From assembly GCA_905250115.1 (NCBI GenBank), contig CAJNOI010000007.1, positions 1,347,566 through 1,411,565 of the forward strand: a DNA stretch of 64,000 nucleotides, read 5' to 3'. Under the pieces are notes generated by a model. It saw only the letters and a program-made list of their open reading frames with translations, searched no databases and had not been told where the DNA came from. This document shows, in pieces, positions 13,225 to 24,255 of this stretch. Numbering within the stretch: position 1 is the first letter of the stretch; the number at the start of each line of letters is the position of its first letter. A program made the position numbers and the translations under genes. Origin of the DNA: Adineta steineri. Taxonomy: Eukaryota; Rotifera; Eurotatoria; Adinetida; Adinetidae.

Positions 13225-13896
13225 TTATGAACCAGATGAGCCCGATCGTGATGAATGTCTTCCGTGTTTTTTGCCATGTTTCTCATGTTTATGGTGGCCA
13301 TGTCCACGCCCACGCCCACGTCCATGTCCACGTCCACCACCTCTGTCAGGTGAATCTCGGCTATCGCTTCTGTCACTGTCGCGCTTTTTATTTTTATTTT
13401 GCTTATCATCATCATCACTATCACGGTTTTTATCCTTCTTTCGCTCCTTCTCCTTTTTCCGTTGGTCATCATCATCACTATCACGATTCTTATCCTTCTT
13501 TCGCTCCTTGTCCTTTTTCCGTTGGTCATCATCATCACTATCACGATTCTTATCCTTCTTTCGTCCCTTGTCCTTTTTTCGTTGGTCATCATCATCATCA
13601 TCACTATCACGGTTTTTATCCTTCTTTCGCTCCTTGTCCTTTTTCCGTTGGTCATCATCATCATCATCACTATCACGATTCTTATCCTTCTTTCGCTCCT
13701 TGTCCTTTTTTGGTTTGTCATCGTCACCATCCGAGTCTTTGTTTCGTTCACCATCCTTATCTTCACTTTCCTTCTTTTTTTTTTGATATTTTTTTGCTAA
13801 TTTCCATGCTTGTTCAGCGGTAATCTTTTTGTCTTTGCCAAATTTCTTTTCAAAATCAGCTATAAATTCATCTTGCGAATCATCATTTGACGCCAT
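13225..13896 (-). CDS. Lys/Asp-rich tandem-repeat protein, predicted disordered
   Basis: A single-exon 223-codon frame starts at the ATG at 13896. Residues 1-40 (MASNDDSQDEF, then EQAWKLAKKY) could form a short helix. The middle is five copies of a unit such as DQRKKDKERKKDKNRDSDDDD. The tail is Gly/Arg/His-rich (GRGHGRGRGRGH, HHKHEKHGKK) and ends SSRSGSSGS. There is no signal peptide or membrane segment. The composition suggests a highly charged, intrinsically disordered, perhaps nucleic-acid-binding protein. I recognise no family. Several other frames are open over the same interval only because the DNA is repetitive; this one begins cleanly and has the most protein-like ends. Confidence 0.65.
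   Translation of the reverse strand: MASNDDSQDEFIADFEKKFGKDKKITAEQAWKLAKKYQKKKKESEDKDGERNKDSDGDDDKPKKDKERKKDKNRDSDDDDDDQRKKDKERKKDKNRDSDDDDDDQRKKDKGRKKDKNRDSDDDDQRKKDKERKKDKNRDSDDDDQRKKEKERKKDKNRDSDDDDKQNKNKKRDSDRSDSRDSPDRGGGRGHGRGRGRGHGHHKHEKHGKKHGRHSSRSGSSGS
13395..13725 (-). repeat. Tandem repeat of 60-66 bp within the charged protein
   Basis: Five near-identical units spell ATCACTATCACG(G/A)TT(C/T)TTATCC, then TTCTTTCG and TCCTTTTT on the + strand. They differ mainly in the number of ATC triplets, which changes the Asp run length without breaking the frame. This points to recent expansion and possible length polymorphism. Confidence 0.85.
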
Positions 13897-15090
13897 AGTT
13901 AATTATGTTTACTATGTTTTTCGGTTTTTTCTAAGAAAAAAAAGAATAATAATGTATGTACCAATACATTCAGGTAGTATATAGGTACGCCATAGCGTTT
14001 ATGATTGCGTTGAATGAATAATAAGAGAGAGAGATGAGTAAGAAAAAAATTATCCTACTCATTAAATATTGATCTAATATTAATATTTGAGTAGAAAGAA
14101 AAACGATGACAAATATGCATCGAAATCCTTTTTTTTCCTCTTTCTATGCTTCGTTGCGTTAGATTGTATTACACACTTCGTTATTCGTACGTGAATAAGA
14201 GAGGGTTGAGGCATACGATGAAAAATGAAAATAAAATATACATATTTAAATAACTGTGTAAACGAGATAGTTGATAAATAAGATATCGATCCAATTGTTG
14301 TTGTTGCGTGTCGTAGTAAATGAGTAATTCGAAACGGTTTAGATTTTAATAGATAAAAAAATAATGAACGACAGTATAATATCCATCTGATGTATGTTTG
14401 AGTGTAAACATCCGTTATTGTCACATTGCGCGAGGAAAGTAGGCAAAACAATAAATCATTTTCATGTTCGAACTCTTTTTATAGGACAAACCTCAATAAG
14501 ATCTGAAAAGTCTCTAAAGAATAAATTTTTCTGGTGTACTTTATAAAGGTATAACTACCTTCTCATAGGCATGCTCCATTGTATCATCGTTTCATAGATT
14601 TTTAAAAGTAGATACTAGAGTAATCAACCATGAGTATACTTTACCTTAGTATACAATGATTTGGTAGTATCAATTTCTCTTAAGTGTTTTTTTTGCATAT
14701 TTCATTATTGCACATGTTTTTCTTTATATTGAAAATATGCATTTCGAATGCATAAAGATACACATTCAAAACAACTTTACTTTTACGTAGCTGTCAATCT
14801 AATTTTGATATTTGCTTAATTTTTCATTGCATTCATTTTATGTGTAATCCTACGCGAGAGAGAGAGAGAAAAAAGTATCATGTGCATAATTGCTTATTTA
14901 TAAAAAACAAACATAATGAATGGAGTTTTTGTTCTTACGAATTGTTACATAGTGATAAATTATAAACAGTCAATACGATATTGTGAAAATATAAATAGGA
15001 AGAACTATATCAATTAGAAATATATAAACCAGAATAAAATAATGAAAATTTGCACTTTATCTTACAAAGACATAGTTTTGTTATTTACAG
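13897..15090. other. Intergenic spacer
   Basis: AT-rich sequence with one minus-strand open frame (14080-14451) that shows no recognisable domain. I find no RNA gene or mobile element here. Confidence 0.45.
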
Positions 15091-15231
15091 ATGCAAGGGG
15101 GTAAGGGCTGGCACCCAGCATTCAGCACCTCAATACCTGCTCAGCACCTGAGCACCCGTACAGCACCTCAGCACCTGTTAGGTGTTTTTCGTTGCTGGGT
15201 GCCAGCTATTACCCCCTTCATTTTACTCCAT
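15091..15231. mobile_element. Small foldback element with GC-rich ends
   Basis: The ends ATGCAAGGGGGTAA and TTACCCCCTTCAT are near-perfect inverted repeats that continue into GCTGGCACCCAGCA and TGCTGGGTGCCAGC. The interior holds repeated CAGCACCT units (about six). At 141 bp it is strikingly GC-rich against its surroundings. No clear target duplication is visible, so the type of transposition is unknown. Confidence 0.65.
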
Positions 15232-15414
15232 TTAGACCTATGAGCATAGAATTATAGAAAAATTTGACTGATCGAATTTCGCCCCAAGATAGGTCCTACA
15301 TTTTTAAAAAATAGGTTTCGCAATTTTTAAACGAAATTGTTCATAAGTTCGGTACAGTGGCTTATAGTTTCATACATCAAGTAGGAATTCTCTGATATTT
15401 TGCTAAAATAAAAG

Positions 15415-15481
15415 GATGCGAGTGTCGGTATGCGTATAACATTAAACTCTCAGCTTCAACCTCACCTACACACTCACATCC
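15415..15481. repeat. Weak telomere-like foldback
   Basis: GGATGCGAGTGTCGGTATG pairs loosely with CACACTCACATCCGG across about 30 bases. It resembles the family in shape but the repeat units are degenerate. The spacer 15232-15649 holds nothing else I recognise. Confidence 0.35.
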
Positions 15482-15657
15482 GGTTAACCTTCATTTATTT
15501 GCTGACATTGATACTGACAAAACAATAATTGACTTTTTGCAAAAATAAAATGACAATAAAAGAAAATGTAAAGTTTAGTGTTGTGAGAGCCCATGTAAAC
15601 ACGAGAAGCAGATCAAAGGCATTCATTCATATTTATGGTTGGCTCTTGGCGGCGTCT

Positions 15658-16337
15658 GAGCAGTCATCCTATTCCGCAATGTTGAACATTTTAGGAACCA
15701 GTTCCGCTCCGGAATCGATTCCGTTCAATTCCGGGAACTCGATCGACACATAATATCCGATACCCACTCGAAAATTGATCGAGTTCCGTATAATTCCGGA
15801 ATTGGTAGGAATTCCGTATAATTCCGGAATTGGTAGGAATTCCGTATAATTCCGGAATTGGTAGGAATTCCGTGTAATTGCGTAATTAGAAGTAGTTCAC
15901 GCAATTCCGGAATCGGTGGGAATCGGTAGGAATTCCCAGGAATTCCGTCCAATTCCACTGAATTCCGTCTTGGTGCAATTCCCGGAATTCCGCAACGGAA
16001 TTGGATAGTATTCAAACGAGATAACTTATCAACACAACACAACAAATGTGGGTGAGGTGGATGGTGTGATAACTTATCAGTACAACACAATAAGTGTGGG
16101 TGAGGTGGATGGTGTGATTCCGGTACGGAATTCCGGAATCGGAACCATTTCCCGCAATTCCGGAATCGGTGGGAATTGGTAGGAATTCCGTGAAATTCCG
16201 GAATCGGTCGAACTCGATCAATCTCGACTGGGTGTCTTATGTTGTGTGTCGATCGAATTCCCGGAATTGGACGGAATCGATGCCGGTGCGGAACTGATTC
16301 CTTCAATGTTCAACATCGCGGAATAGGATGCATTCTC
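15658..16337. mobile_element. Foldback element with 8-bp target duplication, built of AATTCCGG repeats
   Basis: An 8-bp direct repeat CGGCGTCT lies at 15650-15657 and 16338-16345. Inside it, the ends CATCCTATTCCGC and GCGGAATAGGATG start imperfect inverted repeats of about 100 bp, sharing TGTTGAACAT, GGAATCGATTCC-like and TCGATCGACAC strings. The core has tandem copies of a 33-bp unit containing AATTCCGGAATTGGTAGG and two copies of a 48-bp unit containing GTGGGTGAGGTGGATGGTGTG. There is no transposase. The 8-bp duplication suggests hAT-type mobilisation. It lies across the 3' coding end of the F-box gene. Confidence 0.8.
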
Positions 16338-19300
16338 CGGCGTCTACACGCGTCTGTACCACGAACATGATCTGTTTCTATATCACGTCGAAATTCATCT
16401 TTCCAAATTTGATTAATTTGATCACATGATTTTTTCATGATTTTATCTCCAATAATCGGCCAAGGATTATGATAAATAACATAACCAACAAGACGACGAC
16501 AATCAGCTACATAATCTAATGGCTGTTGCATATGCGTACGCCAAATGATATCGATCTGAAATAAACGAACAAAACTTAAATTTTTTAATAGTCCAATATT
16601 TACTGCGGGTGTGGGTGGTATAACGCCATTTTTATTCTTCATTGGATGTTTAGCTGCCATATATAAAAATCTTTCATAAGATTTCATCAATGGTTCCAAT
16701 ACTTCCGGTTCTAAACTAATATATGTTGGGTAATGAACGAAACCCTCATTACCCATTGAAAGCTTGTTTGCACGAGATATATATTGTTTACATAAATAAA
16801 GCCATTTCCAATCACTAAGGATGTCATCGGTAGTAAATGAAAAAGGATTTTTATAATCTTTTGGTGGTTTTGGTAAAAATTCATAAAACGTTTCATCCCA
16901 ATAAGAATAAACTTCATTATCGCAAAACAATGATGAAATATGATCGTTTCCGCACCCTACTGGATTTCTCTTTCTACATGATGATAATGAGCAATAATGT
17001 TTCCCGAATCGTTGTTCATACAATTCATATGTATCTAAAAACGCCTGTGCTTTATTAGTAGATGCATGATTATAATTATTATGAAGCAATGAATGATCAA
17101 TAACAAAACCAAATAAACGAATACAATCATTTCGATACATTTTAGGTCGAAGTAAATGAGTCTGCCAAACAATTTCAATATCTAATGTAGGAATTAGAAG
17201 AGTATCTGATTTATTAGATGCTTTTAATTGCATAAATCGATAATATCTTGCTATCATTTGTTTTAATATATGTAATTGTTCCCATTGTTGTTGAAAACAA
17301 GATGCTTTTTTCAATAATAATATCAAATGAGGAGCTGTTGTATTAATATCAACTGATAGACGGATTTCCCTAACAAATTAAAACAGATATACATATAACG
17401 AGTATCTCATTTTTGCTACAAGCAATCTTTTCCTTTATTAACCCTTTCGCTTCCGCATTATTTTTCGTTGGATTGAATTCAAGTAAATCGTTGAATTAGC
17501 TTCTTCTAGACATAAGAGTATATGTTAGACATATCTCATGTGTTCCCACAGGTGATTAGTCGATTTACGCAATATCAGTTACATTGAACTCTATTAGGCT
17601 GAACGACAGTTTTAACTGTTGAAGTTTATTAATTGCAAAACTTATACAGTGTTTTCATGAAATAACAAAAAACAATTTTTATGCTGTTTTACACATAAAG
17701 AAATAACACAAAAATTGCATTTTATGTTACTAAATGTCGGACGAGCTTTAGTACTGCAATATCCACACCTTTCTTTAGGTCTAGTAACAGGCATATGTGC
17801 TAATAATGGAGTTAATAAAGATTTGCTCTTCGTTGTCATTTGAATTATAATATCCAGAGGAAGAGAAGGGTGGAATGGAAGATGTGAAGGCGGCGTATAT
17901 GGCACAGGTATTTCGAAAAGATCCTAGGACGCTCTCTATTACTTCCTTTCAAAAGATTATGTACTAATTTTTATGAATTACATTATGAGAAATATAAAAA
18001 AAACAGGTGTAGCTTTTTTGATACCGGGGAAGCGAAAGGGTTAACCAACTTGTATTCTAAAATATAATAAACCATATATAAAATATTTGAATTCATGTAT
18101 TCAGAAAGCGCTTCAGGAGAACTTCATTCGTGTGGATAACGACAAAAATCTCTGAGGGGAGAGCAAACTCTCTCAGCTTGAATGAAACCCATGAAATACT
18201 TCAATTCAACTTTCTAGTTTGACTGTATTGATAACGATGGAGCAAAATATAGTTATATTAGATTTACAAAAGATAAATAAAATGTAATTCTAAATTTATT
18301 AATTTTAATTTGTAAATGGTGAAATTTTGAGAAAGTATCAACTCGTAACGGTCGGTTACGAAAGTCCAGTGTTTTTTTAAGTTTTACTGGGCTTTCGTAT
18401 CGCCTTATTGACAGGGCTTTCGTAATCAAAACTTAATGCACTTTCTTATCGATTTTACAGGGATATCGTATCAGTTTTGACAGGGCTTTCGTATCACATT
18501 GACAAAGTGTACCTATAAATTCTACAGGACCTTCATATCGTTTTTTGCAGGGTCTTCGTACCGCTCGTACAGGATTATCGTAAAGCTAAAAATGTTAATA
18601 TTATCTCAAATTAAATACTATTAACAGAGTTTTCGTATTGATGTAAGTATTTTATCAAAGTAACCATGAGCAAAGTTCAAGAGCAGCAAGAAAGAACCAG
18701 AATATAGATGAACACATCTTAATCTTTTTTAAAATTTATTTCCTAACAACACAAAGAAGATATGAAGAACAAAAAATAACACAACAACAAAAAGACTTTT
18801 TATTCGTTACGAATGGATCGTACTTACTAACTAAACATATATATATATATATATATATGCTCTCAAGGGTATTCGCAACGAATACCTTGTTTTCTTATGG
18901 AGTATTAGTCTTTTAGCTTACGTATCAATGCAATAAAAAATTCGTTACGAATGCTCTGTTAAAACTCGGTACGAAAGCCCAGTTAAACTCAGGTACGAAA
19001 GTCCTGTTAAAAAAACATGACAGGGCTTTCGGGTTACGAAAGCCCGGTAAATTCCACTGTTACGAGTTGATATTTCCCCGAAATTTTCAACAAAAATAAA
19101 TTTACTTACATTTTTTCCGATGAGCTTGGATGGTCTGTAAATCCACCTGCACGTTTAAACTTATACTCAGTTCTCTGTAAATTAGGATGCGCAGAAGCTG
19201 GTAACATCAGACATAATGGTATAGTGTTACAGTGTCTGTGTAGCATCGTTAACTTGAGGTTTGTGAAAGATTGGTGACATATCCATTGAATATAAATCTG

Positions 19301-19680
19301 TTTATATGAAGATGAATTCGATTTTATTGCTTCGACTTAATAATAGTTATTTAGATATTAATATAAATTATAAAAAGAAAAAACAAATATTTTCACTTAC
19401 TATTACATTTTGATTTCCATATTTCATCATCATCAGCAATCATTTTAAAAGATCGACAAACCAGAGAAACATTATCAAGATCAGGTACAGAAAGAAACTG
19501 AAATACATTTATAATAATTTCATTAGCAATGTTGGCAAATGGAGATTTTGAAAGAGCCTCTCGTGTCTCTTCCCATGGCCATGATAAATTTATATTGCAC
19601 TCCTCTTCTTTCTCTTCTTTTAGTTTAGTCAAAGTACGTCGACTTGGTTGTTTCTTTCCACAACAAAATAATTTTGCCAT
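16310..19680 (-). CDS. F-box protein with GRDP-like (DUF1399) region
   Basis: Three exons join in frame: 19680-19401, 19335-19110 and 17369-16310. Exon 1 starts MAKLFCCGKK, a possible lipidation site, and carries an F-box (NEIIINVFQFLSVPDL, then VCRSFKMIADDDEIWK). Exon 2 completes the F-box tail (SYKQIYIQW). Exon 3 has two copies of the glycine-rich-domain-protein-like motif: PTLDIEIVWQTHLLRPKMY, and RLFQIDIIWRTHMQQPLDY. F-box proteins normally link substrates to SCF ubiquitin ligases; the GRDP-like part would be the substrate side, which is inference. The last codons (RMHPIPRC) and the stop at 16310-16312 come from an inserted foldback element. Beyond the element the old frame would have continued only about ten codons. 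Intron 2 (17370-19109) is 1.7 kb and holds two mobile elements. Confidence 0.75.
17442..18040 (-). mobile_element. piggyBac remnant with TTAA ends
   Basis: TTAA at 17438-17441 and 18041-18044 flank inverted ends CCCTTTCGCTTCC and GGAAGCGAAAGGG, the classic piggyBac layout. The 599-bp interior keeps only a C-terminal transposase piece (17642-17905, minus strand). It lies in intron 2 of the F-box gene and is not autonomous. Confidence 0.85.
17642..17905 (-). pseudogene. piggyBac transposase C-terminal zinc-ribbon fragment
   Basis: The 87-codon frame ends with RCGYCSTKARPTF, IKCNFC, SLCVKQHKNCF and LLFHE. This C-x2-C...C-x2-C...C...CF...H pattern is that of the cysteine-rich C-terminal domain of piggyBac transposases. 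The catalytic DDD core is absent. The surrounding TTAA/CCCTTT ends support the call. Confidence 0.75.
18321..19088. mobile_element. Foldback element of ACAGGGCTTTCGTA repeats
   Basis: The ends share ATCAACTCGTAAC in opposite orientation (about 18339 and 19061), with looser pairing further out (GAAATTTTGAG against CGGGGAAATTTTC-like). The left half repeats ACAGGGCTTTCGTA about every 30 bases; the right half repeats its reverse complement TACGAAAGCCC. A TTCGTTACGAAT palindrome recurs near the middle. There is no coding frame. I could not fix a target duplication, so the borders are approximate. Confidence 0.65.
18837..18858. repeat. (AT)n microsatellite
   Basis: Eleven uninterrupted AT dinucleotides lie near the centre of the foldback element in intron 2 of the F-box gene. 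Confidence 0.9.
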
Positions 19681-22095
19681 TATGAAATTTAAACAAAAAT
19701 CTCACTTATATTGTCAATCGTAATTTATCTATTTAATATTAATTTAATAAATAAATATATTGTTTATCGTTGTGTTAACCAATGAGAAAATATTTTTAAT
19801 ATTTGCAAAAACATCTGTCAAATATGATAAAGTATAATTTTTCGAAGAATTATTGATAGCATTATAAATAATATATTTGTATAAATAAAAATTCTTCTAT
19901 TTTTATCATCGTAGATGGAAACATAAGAAACACATCTGACTAATGATATTTCTTTGTTTCCTCTTGCATTAATACATTGTAATTGTCTGTATGGCGTCGT
20001 ATTTCTTGTTGTGAGTCACAAGGTTTTTTTTCTTTCCTTTTACTATATACACAATAATGTTCAGTGCTTTTAATATGTCAGGTAAACTAGCTCTAGTCAT
20101 AAATGTAACAGGAACGGTCTATAGATTCTTTTTCTTTCCATTCTTACTTCTCGATCATGGATGACTCATTTTATACAACTAAAACTTCCAGAGAAAGTCA
20201 AATCACCTTACTTCTGACCCATGATACAAATAGCTACCCAGACAGACAGAGATTTACATAGGGTGGTCAAAAAGTATTGCAACCTCTCTATATTTATTCA
20301 CAGAAACAACGCTTTATCTATCTTTCTACATAATATATTAGAGATAGTTGTTCTAATATTTTATGGAAAGTATCAGTCTTCTAACACATTGATGAGATGT
20401 TCTCTGAAATAAACTATAGGTATAAAAATGACATGCCTGGATAAAACCCCTGCTAACTTATTGTAGCTGGTGATTGTTTAGCCTATGTTGAATACACTTG
20501 AACAACTAAGATTTGGGTGTGGGTTTGTGACGGATATAGCACTCATACCAACACCCACATCCACCCTAAAACCTTGATTCTATTCTAAAAATTTTATTTT
20601 TAACATGAACGAATCGCTTTGTTGTATACTTGAGAGTGTGGTCGTACTAAGAATAAAATTGAACTTGTTTTAATTAACTACTGGGACAATGCTAGTTTGT
20701 TTGTATCGATGATACTCTGCTTAGAGATTTGTTTTTGTTCATCGTAGTTTTCAAAAATGATCCGAATATAAAATGAATTCTGCAACGTTATTCTTTATAT
20801 ATACATCGTCATTTCTTATCATACAATGACAATATAAGAAAAAAGATTGTTTTGACGTCATACAACCTTGAGATAATAAAACACCTACGACGAACTCTCT
20901 GTCCCATGTTCTTACGACAGAACGAAAATATATATGGTTGCTTTGAGATTTTGTATTAATTGATTCACTTTGGTTGAATTTTTTAATGTTTGATCCAAGA
21001 ATTTTTAAATAAAATTAAAGAAGTGGAACAAATGTTTATTTTGATTCTGTTTTCTCATCTAGTGGATAGTGAATCATTATTTTCGACGTGATCAATCTCG
21101 TAATCGTGCTATATCCAATGAAATTGCTAGATGAAATCAGACAAATATCATGCGTGTCTAATCAATATTACTGATTTAATACGTTCATCATCATTAATAA
21201 GCATGAAAATATCTTGCACTCAACCACTTCATACAATCGCGGATCGAATATTTATTATAATTAGGTACGATATCGAATAATATTGATGGTTCATCTCCTG
21301 TATCATTTTCACTAAATATCATAATTGTTCATTTATAGGAATAATATACACTTACTATTGAAATTGCTTATATATAACCTTTACTTTACATAGATATTGT
21401 CAATTTTGGTGACAGGTTTTCTAGTATATATCAAGTTAAAAGTATATTATGAATTATAAACATATTCTTTCTTTCGAATAGATATTATATATAAATTGAC
21501 TATGGATTGGACATTCTCACTTAATCAACAAACCATGTATTTTATTATCGTGTATTGTACGATTAATCGAACAAAGTAGTAATATCTTGATAGTTTCTCT
21601 TTCAATTCAAAGGCGCTATTTTGAATAATAGAAAGAATATTAGTTGAAGAGAGACGTCTTACATTGTACAAGGCCTAATAGATGAATTTTAATATTATAT
21701 CTCTGAAATAGAATTAATCATAATATAAAATGAATGCCGTATATTTGTTTCCGTGAAAAACTTTTATTATTAAAAAAAACACAAAAATCAATCAAAATTT
21801 GTTTTTCTAAAAATATAACGAAAACTATGTTAACAATCGTAGGGTGAAAACATTGATTGTTGCTTATACTTGACAAACAATAATTAAGAATCGTGAAAGA
21901 GGATAACTACTCGTTATACATTGATTAACATTCCAGTATCCATGCTGTAAATATTATGATTATATTTTTTGTAAGACATTGTAGGAAAATTTATTTATCT
22001 TGAGTATTTAACATCAGAATGATTCATAAGATAAATGTCATTTATCAGGTAGATTTTAAGAATTTCCAACAGTAAATATCTACATCCATTGATGA
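19681..22095. other. Intergenic spacer
   Basis: No gene recognised in 2.4 kb of AT-rich DNA. A telomere-like hairpin lies at 20514-20567. GGGTGGTCAAAAAGTATTGCAACC at 20258-20281 is reminiscent of mariner-type element ends, but I find no partner repeat. Confidence 0.45.
20514..20567. repeat. Telomere-like foldback
   Basis: TTGGGTGTGGGTTTGTGACGG is followed after a short spacer by CCAACACCCACATCCACCC. It is a typical member of the family. Confidence 0.65.
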
Positions 22096-22149
22096 TTTAT
22101 TTCCAGAGGTGCAGAATCTTCCTTTTGCGCCCCCGGCCGGGGGGGGAAA

Positions 22150-22290
22150 TTTTTTGAAAATTGCTATACTGGGGGAAATTTTTGAAAATTATTATACTAG
22201 GGAAGTTTTTGAAAATTATTGTGCTAGGGAAATTTTTGAAAATTATTGTACTAGGGAAATTTTTGAAAATTATTGTACTAGGGAAATTTT
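22150..22290 (+). repeat. Subterminal 27-bp tandem repeats of the hAT element
   Basis: About five copies of a unit containing ACTAGGGAAATTTTTGAAAA follow the left end. Subterminal repeats of this kind are usual transposase-binding arrays in hAT elements; that role is inferred here. Confidence 0.75.
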
Positions 22291-22488
22291 GGAGAAAAGT
22301 ATTAAGAAAGGAAATCTTATTCTCCTCATAATTAACGATAGAATATAAATCATTCTTTTGGATGTAAAGAAGAAGGAGAATTTGTACAGAGGGAAAATGA
22401 AGAACCCGACGAAATAACACTAAAATCAACACATTTATCCTTCAACTACAATGATCTACTTCGTGGAGAATTCCAAGGGAGACCAATA

Positions 22489-23265
22489 ATGCGTAAAGCT
22501 GCTGAACACGATTTAGATGATCCTACATTCTACTTGAGTGAGAAATTAATTGATTTTTGCCAAGCATTATGTACTTCAATTGACACTCGATTCAAAGAAG
22601 CTCCTGCTATATTCGAAACAATGGGAAATTGCCTTGACGTTGCAGCACTGTATCAACAAGCCGTTTTAGACAAACAAGAGGATGTGCTTCAGTATGAACA
22701 GTCATCGTTTCAAACTCTACTTGAGTTTACCAAGAACAACAGCAAACATATCAAAATCGACAATATTTTACTCAATGGTCAATATCTAGAGTGGAAGGAA
22801 CGATGTTTGAAAGAATTGAAAGACAAAGAAAATTGGAATGTTTGGACAAAAGATGATAGAATTGCAACGACAAAGGTGATGAAATCTTTCTTCACGAACA
22901 AAGATCTGGCCAATGGTCTCGAACAGTTTCTACATTTCTATTCTCTGATGGTTGTCAAAATCAGATGCGAAGCTGTCTGCGAGAGTGCTGCTTCAATCTT
23001 AAAGCAACACATTCATAGCAATCGAGTTCTGGATCACGAATCTTTAGATGAAGAAGTGATGTTACATTGGAATGCACCACCGCTTCATCTAGCAGATCTA
23101 TTCATCAAGTCCTCACTAGACAACTACTTCTTTCAATTAAAAGATAAAAACTGGATTTTCTTCAAAAAAACAGACCGGCTATTCAAATTAGTTTCGGCTG
23201 GTTCGGTTGTTTTGAACCGCCTGAGAAAAGAACAAGTAGAAAGAATTCCTATGTTGTACGAATAA
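22489..23265 (+). CDS. hAT transposase, C-terminal part only
   Basis: The 258-codon frame lies inside the hAT element. The open frame extends upstream without an ATG to about 22340, so an earlier exon or a deletion is likely. The C-terminal third (FLHFYSLMVVKIRCEAVCES, then ASILKQHI, ESLDEEVMLHWNAPP) resembles a hAT dimerisation region. The BED-type zinc finger and most of the catalytic core are missing compared with the usual 600 or more residues. The base composition is less AT-rich than the surroundings, consistent with mobile origin. It is probably inactive. Confidence 0.65.
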   Translation: MRKAAEHDLDDPTFYLSEKLIDFCQALCTSIDTRFKEAPAIFETMGNCLDVAALYQQAVLDKQEDVLQYEQSSFQTLLEFTKNNSKHIKIDNILLNGQYLEWKERCLKELKDKENWNVWTKDDRIATTKVMKSFFTNKDLANGLEQFLHFYSLMVVKIRCEAVCESAASILKQHIHSNRVLDHESLDEEVMLHWNAPPLHLADLFIKSSLDNYFFQLKDKNWIFFKKTDRLFKLVSAGSVVLNRLRKEQVERIPMLYE

Positions 23266-23436
23266 TAACGAACAGAACAAAATGTTGCCATGTTTTTTTT
23301 ATTTATTTTTTTTTGTGAAATAAAGTTAGTCGGTGAGCGATGAAGATAAAACATCTTGGGGAAATTTTCAGAAAAAAATTTTCCGGGGGGGGGAAATTTT
23401 TTATTTTTTGGAAGATTCTGCACCTCTGTTTATTTC

Positions 23437-24255
23437 TCATTAGTAGTAAAACAGATGCTAAAAAAAGAACGAGCAACAATTTTGTGATTATTATGATATA
23501 TCCTTAAATAAATCGTTGACTACCTGTCATTTCTCTCATATACTGTTTTATCGAGCCAGTAATAAAACTACTTTCAATCTGTTCTTCTTACTCACATGCA
23601 TGATTATACTTTTTGTTTGATAACATGTTGACAATCAGAATCAAAGCCGAGTGTTTGTCAAGGTGATAATCTGTTGAATAAAAGAATCGTAAAAGAAACG
23701 GCACGTTGGTAACTTCAATATGATCGTGAAAACATGAGAGAAAATAAGTTTTTTCGAATGGGGTATCACAAAATGAATAAATAACTAAAGAGCAGATTAA
23801 TTTATTCAAGAACATAAATTACACAATATTTCCTGGAGAAAAATATCGATTATCTGTTTAATGTATCAATTTGCTATTACTCATCATCTTAAATGACATT
23901 AATACTAATAATGAAGAAGTAAAATTTTCTTGAATTAAGAGTAAAAAGTATAAAATTATATTAGCAAATCTATCTATACATGTTTACCTGGTACTGATAA
24001 GAATTAGTTGATTCAGAATTAATTTCACAACGTGTGCTTCTTTATCAATCGTTTTATTATTTATTTATTACGCATTCGCCTACATCAGATAGTAACTAGC
24101 AACACTGTTATCTTCGTTGAGTGACTCAATTTGTGCGTAGATGGTGCAAGACAAAGACGTCATAAAACGTTAATATAAAAACAAACCGTTTGCTCTCATT
24201 CTCCATACTCACATTTTCACTTAAAATTTGATTTTTACTTATTAATATTTTTACA
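23437..24255. other. Spacer between hAT element and Ly6-like gene
   Basis: AT-rich; no gene, RNA or repeat recognised. Confidence 0.4.

Larger units (their letters stand above)
22104..23428 (+). mobile_element. hAT transposon with perfect 8-bp target duplication
   Basis: TTTATTTC occurs at 22096-22103 and 23429-23436. The ends CAGAGGTGCAGAATCTTCC and GGAAGATTCTGCACCTCTG are perfect 19-bp inverted repeats of the CAGRGGTG type known for hAT elements. Subterminal G runs (GGGGGGG next to AAATTTTT) are also mirrored. The 1,325-bp length and a transposase frame of only about 258 codons suggest a shortened, non-autonomous copy. Confidence 0.9.

Noticed and set aside
13220-13823. Several overlapping open frames on both strands, His/Tyr-, Ser/Phe- or Ile/Leu-rich
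   Set aside because: They are shadows of the tandem repeat inside the minus-strand Lys/Asp-rich protein; repeat lengths divisible by three keep all frames open.
20221-20412. 63-codon frame near a mariner-like end motif
   Set aside because: No transposase motif and no second end; kept only as a remark in the spacer entry.
22097-22432. Minus-strand frame with repeated FKNFPSTII
   Set aside because: It translates the subterminal tandem repeats of the hAT element; the transposase lies on the plus strand.
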